DNA of 64,000 nt, from contig NZ_BLKZ01000001.1 in assembly GCF_010723575.1 (NCBI RefSeq), positions 1,488,001 to 1,552,000 on the forward strand. Direction: 5' to 3'. The notes beneath the pieces were generated by a model, which saw nothing but the letters and a program-made list of their open reading frames with translations, made no database searches and was not told where the DNA came from. The translations under genes were made by a program, and so were the position numbers. The stretch is from Mycobacterium bourgelatii (GTDB lineage: Bacteria; Actinomycetota; Actinomycetes; Mycobacteriales; Mycobacteriaceae). Shown here one piece after another: positions 58,651-64,000 of this stretch (positions within the stretch are counted from its first letter, which is position 1; each line of letters starts with the position of its first letter).

Positions 58651-60306
58651 CTACAGGGACAGCGGGCGTGGAATGTAGCGAAAAGCAGTCGTAGGCACGG
58701 GTACACCGCAACTGCGGGCCTGCTGGGCGCGGCTGATTCGGGCGGCACCTTCAAGCAGATTAAGCGCTACTTGGACGGCCTCACGGTGCTCAGACTGCTC
58801 CAGATAGCTACCGGCGACCCAGCTGTTGAAGGCTCCCATGGATGGACCGCACCAGATTTGGTAGTCCAGAACGCGACCGGGTTCGCCGTTGATGGCCCAC
58901 CGACTGGATCGCCCTAGGTACCAACGAAACACCAACGCCATCTGATACTTCGGGTCTCGGGCCGCCAGTTCGAGAACCGACGGGTCGCGCTGTTCCCAGT
59001 ACCGTTGTGTCTCCGCCCAGACCTCGTCTACGGTGCTGCCGAGAATCTTTTCCAGCTCCGCGCGGTGTTTATCCGTCAGCGCGGACAGGCTCGGATAGCC
59101 AGCATACCATTCGTAGAGCTTCCTCGCACGCGGGCCGAACATCGTGCCACGCTTGAGAACCTGCAGGTTGACGCCCATCTCGAACATGTCGGAAGCTGGG
59201 GCCATCATCACGTCTGCCACTCCGGCCTTGGTGAGCATCTGGCGAGCCTCTGCAGAAAGGCCTGACTCCAAGCACGATTGGTTGACCGAGCCGGTTAACA
59301 CGTACGCAGCTCCCATCGCGAACGCGCTGGCCACCGCCTGCGGTGTACCGAGACCTCCGGCCGCGCCTACACGCACCCGGCGGCTCAGGCCGTGCTGTTG
59401 TTCGAGCACGTCTCGCAGCAGTGCGATTTCTGAGAAAAGTGCCGGCAGGGGACGGTTATCTGTGTGTCCGCCGCTGTCGGCCTCGACGGTGATGTCCTCG
59501 GCCACGGGCACGTATCGGGAAAGCTCGGCTTCACGCGCGGTCAGCTTGCCGGCCGCTTCGAGCGCCGAAACCATCTCCGCCGGAGCGGGCTTCATGAACA
59601 GACTGGCGACTTCGGGGCGGGATACCTTCGCCATCACTTGGTTCTTGCGGATGATGTTGCCAGCCGGATCGGTCGACAGACCTGAAAGGGCGTAGTGGAC
59701 GACCGCGGGCGTGAGCCTCATGAACGCAGATGCCTCGACGACAGGGACGCCCCGCGTGATGAACAACTCAGCAACACGCGCCTCGAGTGCCACCTCGTTT
59801 GGTGAGTGGATCAGGTTTGCGCCCCAGGCAAGTCCGGCCCGTCCGGCCAGTCTGGTTTGGATGGCGTCCAGTCCTCGCTCCACATCGGAATACGAAAGGC
59901 CTCCTGCGCCGAAGAAGCCGAGCATGCCGGCCTCTGCCATTGCGACAACAAGTGTTGGTGTTGCAATGCCATTCGCCATGGCCCCGGTGACATAGGGAAA
60001 GCGAAGCCCGTGCGTATCGCAAAAATCACGGTCGCCCAACCACTCTGGATAAATCGGCGGAAGCGTCCCCACCAGGGACACATCGGACGAACCGCCGCCC
60101 ACGAACTCACCGCCCATGGCGAGGCCCAGCTGCCCCGTAGCTTCCTCGCGGACGACGTGCAGCGGATGACGCACGTACTGCAGGAGGTGTGCGATGTCAT
60201 CTGGGGCGAACGCGGCTGGCGCTGCACCTGAGCTCCAACCCCGGAAAACCGGGTCGACGTCTGCCTGAGGGCTAGATCCTGATGCGGCGGTACGCGGTTG
60301 ATTCAT
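58651..60306 (-). CDS. pfaD: PfaD-like FMN enoyl reductase of the Pfa system
   Basis: 551 aa. A PfaD family protein: TIM-barrel of the 2-nitropropane-dioxygenase/enoyl-reductase type with FPYVTGAMANGIATPTLVVA, GMLGFFGAGGL and WGANLIHSPNE. Its GAAGGLGTPQAVASAFAMGA-like FMN-binding loop is followed by a C-terminal extension ending in WCGPSMGAFNSWVAGSYLE. PfaD supplies trans-acting enoyl reduction to PUFA-type synthases. It is convergent with the PfaC-like gene (51 bp between stops) and divergent from the thioesterase operon, so it is transcribed separately from the synthase genes it serves. Confidence 0.93.
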   Translation of the reverse strand: MNQPRTAASGSSPQADVDPVFRGWSSGAAPAAFAPDDIAHLLQYVRHPLHVVREEATGQLGLAMGGEFVGGGSSDVSLVGTLPPIYPEWLGDRDFCDTHGLRFPYVTGAMANGIATPTLVVAMAEAGMLGFFGAGGLSYSDVERGLDAIQTRLAGRAGLAWGANLIHSPNEVALEARVAELFITRGVPVVEASAFMRLTPAVVHYALSGLSTDPAGNIIRKNQVMAKVSRPEVASLFMKPAPAEMVSALEAAGKLTAREAELSRYVPVAEDITVEADSGGHTDNRPLPALFSEIALLRDVLEQQHGLSRRVRVGAAGGLGTPQAVASAFAMGAAYVLTGSVNQSCLESGLSAEARQMLTKAGVADVMMAPASDMFEMGVNLQVLKRGTMFGPRARKLYEWYAGYPSLSALTDKHRAELEKILGSTVDEVWAETQRYWEQRDPSVLELAARDPKYQMALVFRWYLGRSSRWAINGEPGRVLDYQIWCGPSMGAFNSWVAGSYLEQSEHREAVQVALNLLEGAARISRAQQARSCGVPVPTTAFRYIPRPLSL

Positions 60307-61008
60307 CGCTGTTTCCCGTCAAACCATCGGTCGAGTAGGTACGGCTTCACGCGGCGCGGAGGCGAGCAGTTATGGGTCAGAAATAGTCACCAAGCCGAGG
60401 CATTCAAGCCGATTATTGATGCCGAAAGAATCGGACATGGGCATACACATCCCAACATTGGCAATCACCATCGATCAACCTCCATATGGTATGAACCGCT
60501 TGAATGTCGGTCAATGACCCTGCGTCTCAAATCTCTTAACTTCGTGTTTCACTCTCGGTCAATGGCAAACATTTTCAGTCAATTCCGTATTTGGATCATA
60601 CAAAGTCTTGACAACAAAAATCTAGTGCGTCACTGTTTCATCATGCCTGAACGAGTTGCCGGAAAGTGCCACCTCGCCTTTATTGCGGAGGGCGCGCCGG
60701 CGGACTCCGCGCGACTCGCCAGTCGTGTCGAAGAAGGGCTGCGGAACGCGGGAGGGGGGCTTCCCCGGAGTCAACTCATCGACCAACGTCAGCCCTGGCC
60801 GCAGCCGTACGCGGGGTGCGCGGGTGACGGTTCCGCAACGCCAACGCCAGGTTGTCGGGTCCTGATTACGCGGCCTTCGTGCGAACCGCGGATTATTGAA
60901 ATCATGCGGTGTAGCTCATGAATAATTCGTGCCAGGGCTAGGAAGGTGGCGTTAATCAGCCTTCGTCGGCCAGGCTGCATGTCCAGCACATCGAGGAAAG
61001 GACACACT
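60307..61008. other. Gene-free divergent control region of pfaD and thioesterase-MmpS-MmpL
   Basis: No gene is seen in 702 bp. It is AT-rich around 60400-60640. It includes the second copy of the 42-bp element (60510-60551), extra GGTCAATG/CAGTCAATT near-copies at 60557 and 60577, and AAGTCTTGACA at 60603-60613. About 365 bp lie between there and the thioesterase ATG, a long leader like that of the synthase operon. Confidence 0.6.
60510..60551 (+). promoter_or_regulatory. Shared 42-bp regulatory element, copy 2 (thioesterase-MmpS-MmpL operon)
   Basis: It is 39/42 identical to 43927-43968 in the same orientation, with TTGACA again starting 57 nt downstream (60608). It lies 203 bp from the divergent pfaD start, so it could serve both genes. 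Confidence 0.7.
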
Positions 61009-61443
61009 ATGGATAATGGATACGATAGCAAAAGCCTACTGAAGATCATTGAGAAATGCCCTGTGCATTTCGATGATCTGGACGCGTTTGGGATGCTCTA
61101 CGCCGGACGCTACTATCCGCTCGTCGAACGCGGAATTATCAGGGGTATTACGAAGATGGGATTTCCGATTGGCCACGAAGACATGAACGTCGTCATTCGG
61201 GAAATGAAGTTGACTTTCGGTGCACCTATTCGCCGCGTGGGGGAGGTCGAGTTGGAGTTCTGGTTGGCTCGAGTCAGCCGCAGCACTGCCACTCACGAAT
61301 TCGTGGTGCGCAGCGAAGATGGCGAGCACGTACGTGGGTACCGCACAGCCACCAAAGTCAACCTGGCAACCCAGCGGTCGGCGCCGTGGGGTGATGGAAT
61401 CCTTGCCGCCTTCGGGGTAAAGCAACTCGCGGCTGCGGTGTAA
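61009..61443 (+). CDS. YbgC/FadM-type hotdog acyl thioesterase
   Basis: 144 aa from the ATG at 61009 with GAAAGG upstream. The 4HBT-type active site HFDDLDAFGMLYAGRY (D25 in the DxDxxG position) matches the YbgC-like hotdog family. The rest forms the expected beta-sheet (VVIREMKLTFGAPIRRVGEV). Hotdog thioesterases accompany PUFA synthases in several bacteria (for example the OrfB thioesterase of Photobacterium). It would release the chain from ACP or edit stalled intermediates. It is first in an apparent operon with MmpS and MmpL, tying chain release to export. Confidence 0.87.
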   Translation: MDNGYDSKSLLKIIEKCPVHFDDLDAFGMLYAGRYYPLVERGIIRGITKMGFPIGHEDMNVVIREMKLTFGAPIRRVGEVELEFWLARVSRSTATHEFVVRSEDGEHVRGYRTATKVNLATQRSAPWGDGILAAFGVKQLAAAV

Positions 61444-61608
61444 ACGTCGGGAGTAGTCCGTCGACGGTGTTGCGTCACTGCAGTGTCCAGCTAGCGCCTG
61501 CCGTCGACGAGCGACTCCAACCAGCTTTGCGCGCGCCGATAAGAACTCAGTTCGGTAGAGCGCAAACGCATTCGATGACAAGCGGTCGGCGGCGGAAGGA
61601 GTCCGATA

Positions 61609-62046
61609 GTGTTCGAATTGTTTAAGAGGCTCTGGATCCCGCTGACCCTTGTCGTCGTCCTGGTGGTGGGCGGGTACGCGGTTGTCCGTATTCGAGACAC
61701 GTTCATCGCCAACGCCGAAGTGACCAGCGGCGAGCAACTCGCAGATAATTCCAAGCCGTTCAACCCCAAGCGCATCACCTACGAGATTTCGGCAGCATCC
61801 GGCGCCAGCGCGAAGATCGACTATCTCGACGAAGACGGCCAACCGCATTTCCTCGAGGCGGCGTCGTTACCGTGGTCGCACACCATCGTGACGACATTGC
61901 CCTCGATGTCGGCCAACGTTGTGGCGCAAGGCAGCAGTGACGTGGGTACGTTGCGATGCCGGGTACTCGTCGATGGCCAGGTGCGTGACGACCGGCGCAG
62001 CGACTCATACGCACCCTTCGTTTATTGCCTGGTGAAATCCACATGA
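61609..62046 (+). CDS. MmpS-family membrane protein
   Basis: 145 aa from a GTG start with AAGGAG upstream. One N-terminal transmembrane segment (WIPLTLVVVLVVGGYAVV, residues 9-26) is followed by a periplasmic beta-rich domain with the MmpS pattern RITYEISAASGASAKIDYLD and a C-terminal Cys pair region (GTLRCRVL, FVYCLV). MmpS proteins assist their partner MmpL in lipid or siderophore export. The stop overlaps the MmpL start by ATGA. Confidence 0.92.
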   Translation: MFELFKRLWIPLTLVVVLVVGGYAVVRIRDTFIANAEVTSGEQLADNSKPFNPKRITYEISAASGASAKIDYLDEDGQPHFLEAASLPWSHTIVTTLPSMSANVVAQGSSDVGTLRCRVLVDGQVRDDRRSDSYAPFVYCLVKST

Positions 62047-64000
62047 GTACAAGACATTCGACGTCAGGTCGGTTAGACATTCCTCGTCTCTTACGTGCAT
62101 TTTCGATACCGGTGATCCTGTTTTGGGTACTCACCGTCGGTGCTCTGGCTTCGGCCTCTCCGAAGTTGGAAGAAGTGGCGACGCAGCACGCGGTGTCGAC
62201 GATGCCCAAGGACAGTCCAGCGTTTCAAGCAATGATGCGTATCGGCAAGGTGTTCCATGAGTTCAGTTCGGACTCGTCGGCCATGGTCGTATTGGAAGGG
62301 CAAGACCGACTCGGCGACAGCGCACACGAGTTCTACAACGGCATCGTCAGCCAGCTGCGAGCCGACACCGCGCACGTCGAACACGTTCAGGATTTCTGGG
62401 GTGACCCGTTAACCGCGGCCAGCACTCAAAGTGGTGACGGCAAGGCCGCATATGTGCAGGTTTTTCTCGTCGGCAATCAGGGCACCGCGGCCAGCAACGA
62501 GTCGGTAGCGGAAGTACGGCGGCTTGTTGATCAAATCCCCGCGCCACCGGGGGTCAAGGCCTACGTGGCTGGCAACACCGTCCTCGTCGGCGACACTGTG
62601 AAGGTTGCCCACAAAAGCTTTGCAATGACGGCCGTGGTTTCCCTCGGCGTCATCTTCGTAATGCTGCTGGTGGTGTACCGCTCGGTGCTGACGACCATCC
62701 TTTCACTCGTCGTAGTCGTCATCGAAATGTCCGCCGCGCAATCGGTTGCCGCTTTCTTGGGCAATCTCGAGCTCATCGGGCTTACTCCGAACGCCAACAG
62801 CACGATCACAGCGCTTAGCATCGCCGCGGGGACGGATTACCTGATTTTCTTGTTGGGGCGCTACCACGAGGCCCGGGCGGCCGGCGAAGATCGCGAAACC
62901 GCCTTCAGCACCGCCTATCACGGGGTCTCCCATGTCATCTTGGCTTCCGGCCTGACCGTCGCGGGTGCTTGCTCGTGTTTGGCGTTCACCCGTCTGCCGT
63001 ATTTCCAGACCATGGGCATGCCTTGTGCTGTCGCGATGTTAGTGGTCGTGTTGGCGGCCCTGACCCTGGCACCAGCGGTACTGGCACTTGCCTCGCGCTT
63101 TGGTGCCTTCGACCCCAAACGGGAGCTGTCGACGCGAAATTGGCGCAAAATCGGCACGGCAGTGGTGCGCTGGCCCAAACCGATCATCGCCGTGACGGCA
63201 GTGATCGCCGTCATGGGTTTCGTCAGCCTGTTGACATACGTGCCCAGCTACAACGATCAGAAGTTCACCCCGCCGGATATGCCCGCAAACGTTGCCTACG
63301 CGGCCGTAGAGCGGCATTTCTCCCCGGCGCGCATGAATCCCGAAATTCTGATGGTCGAGGCCGACCACGATCTGCGCGACCCCGCGGGCATGCTGGTCAT
63401 CGATAGGATCGCCAAAAGAATCTTTCATGAGCGCGGGGTCGCGCGAGTACAGACCATCACCAGGCCGCTGGGTGCGCCGCTTGAGCACAGCTCGATTCCG
63501 TTCCAGATCTCCCTGCGAAACGCCGGCACACTGCAAACAGCGAAGTTCTTGAACGACAACGCCGCTGAGATGCTGCAGATGGCAGATGAGATGGGTAAGA
63601 CCATCGCCATCATGGAACACACCTACGCCATCATGAAGGAGATGACCGACACGACGCACTCGATGGCCGACAGAACACATGAGGTGGTCGGTACCGCGAA
63701 CGAGTTGCGTGACCATATTGCAGATTTCGACGACTTTTTCAGGCCCCTTCGCAGCTACTTCTACTGGGAAAATCACTGCGCCGACATTCCGGTCTGTTGG
63801 TCGATGCGCTCAGTCTTCGATGGCTTGGACTCGGTTGACAAGATGTCGGCAGAGCTGGAGGGCCTCAGCGGTGACATCGACCACCTGGATCGACTCATGC
63901 CAAGCTTGCTGGCGGACTTCGAAGCGACGATCGCCTCACTGAAGCGCTCGCGTGCCCTGACGCTGTCTACGCAAACCAGGATGGCGGGTATCCAGGCTCT
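62043..64000 (+). CDS. MmpL-family RND lipid transporter (3' end beyond window)
   Basis: The frame stays open from the ATG at 62043 to the window end, 652 codons seen of an expected 950 or so. N-terminal TM1 (SIPVILFWVLTVGALAS) is followed by the first porter domain. The TM2-6 block holds the conserved proton-relay pair D265-Y266 in AAGTDYLIFLLGRYHEAR. A second TM (IIAVTAVIAVMGFVSLLTYV) comes next, then the second porter/coiled-coil domain with the FYWENHCADIPVCW disulfide segment typical of MmpL4/5-like proteins. Proton-driven export of a lipid product to the periplasm or envelope is expected. Coupled to MmpS and in the same operon as the thioesterase; the cargo is presumably the Pfa product. 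Confidence 0.93.
   Translation, partial: MSTRHSTSGRLDIPRLLRAFSIPVILFWVLTVGALASASPKLEEVATQHAVSTMPKDSPAFQAMMRIGKVFHEFSSDSSAMVVLEGQDRLGDSAHEFYNGIVSQLRADTAHVEHVQDFWGDPLTAASTQSGDGKAAYVQVFLVGNQGTAASNESVAEVRRLVDQIPAPPGVKAYVAGNTVLVGDTVKVAHKSFAMTAVVSLGVIFVMLLVVYRSVLTTILSLVVVVIEMSAAQSVAAFLGNLELIGLTPNANSTITALSIAAGTDYLIFLLGRYHEARAAGEDRETAFSTAYHGVSHVILASGLTVAGACSCLAFTRLPYFQTMGMPCAVAMLVVVLAALTLAPAVLALASRFGAFDPKRELSTRNWRKIGTAVVRWPKPIIAVTAVIAVMGFVSLLTYVPSYNDQKFTPPDMPANVAYAAVERHFSPARMNPEILMVEADHDLRDPAGMLVIDRIAKRIFHERGVARVQTITRPLGAPLEHSSIPFQISLRNAGTLQTAKFLNDNAAEMLQMADEMGKTIAIMEHTYAIMKEMTDTTHSMADRTHEVVGTANELRDHIADFDDFFRPLRSYFYWENHCADIPVCWSMRSVFDGLDSVDKMSAELEGLSGDIDHLDRLMPSLLADFEATIASLKRSRALTLSTQTRMAGIQA

Overview
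The window looks like chromosomal DNA of a slow-growing Mycobacterium. The evidence is high GC, a PE_PGRS gene, an MmpS/MmpL pair, DUF732 secreted proteins, a Ddn-like deazaflavin enzyme, several F420/LLM oxidoreductases and many fadD/fadE/echA-type genes. The block from the SRPBCC/sulfatase pair to pgm (about 23.8-35.5 kb) matches the gene order I recall around Rv3068c-Rv3077 in M. tuberculosis. That is recollection, not a database check.

Layout. (1) 1-17.4 kb: a catabolic gene cluster (MaoC-like dehydratase, two enoyl-CoA hydratases, SDR, acyl-CoA synthetase, DUF35 plus thiolase-like pair, HpcH-type aldolase, TauD-type dioxygenase, D-2-hydroxyacid dehydrogenase, amidohydrolase, two acyl-CoA dehydrogenases, TetR regulator, DapB-like dehydrogenase, nitroreductase, LLM enzyme). 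Together these suggest CoA-dependent breakdown of an unidentified branched, cyclic or aromatic substrate. (2) 17.5-22.2 kb: DUF732 membrane protein, patatin plus SPFH pair, small membrane protein, LLM oxidoreductase. (3) 22.2-23.8 kb: a frameshifted IS110-family element. (4) 23.8-35.5 kb: sulfatase, SRPBCC, aldehyde dehydrogenase, P450/TetR pair with twin operators, Ddn-like enzyme, CitE-like lyase, DUF488, DUF190 with two CrcB fluoride channels, phosphoglucomutase. (5) 35.7-40.4 kb: a tRNA-Ala(GGC) carrying a 4.6-kb integrated island. The island is bounded by a 24-bp direct repeat of the tRNA 3' end and holds a broken tyrosine integrase, an AbiTii-type defence gene with a C-terminal frameshift, an HNH endonuclease, a DUF2742-like phage protein and small genes. 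(6) 40.4-43.1 kb: decayed sequence, an orphan methyltransferase and a PE_PGRS gene. (7) 44.5-64.0 kb: the most striking region, a polyunsaturated-fatty-acid-synthase-like (Pfa) secondary lipid system. It has a 2266-aa KS-AT-3xACP-KR-DH protein, a 2433-aa KS-CLF-hotdog array-DH-acyltransferase protein, a PfaD-type enoyl reductase and a hotdog thioesterase, then MmpS and MmpL (MmpL runs off the end).

How the parts may work together: the Pfa-like proteins would build a polyunsaturated or reduced acyl chain on three tandem carrier domains. The C-terminal acyltransferase or the separate thioesterase would release it, and MmpS/MmpL would export the finished lipid. A 42-bp element, 93% identical, lies upstream of both the synthase operon and the thioesterase-MmpS-MmpL operon. 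At both sites it sits the same distance from a shared AAGTCTTGACA motif, suggesting the two operons are co-regulated as one pathway.
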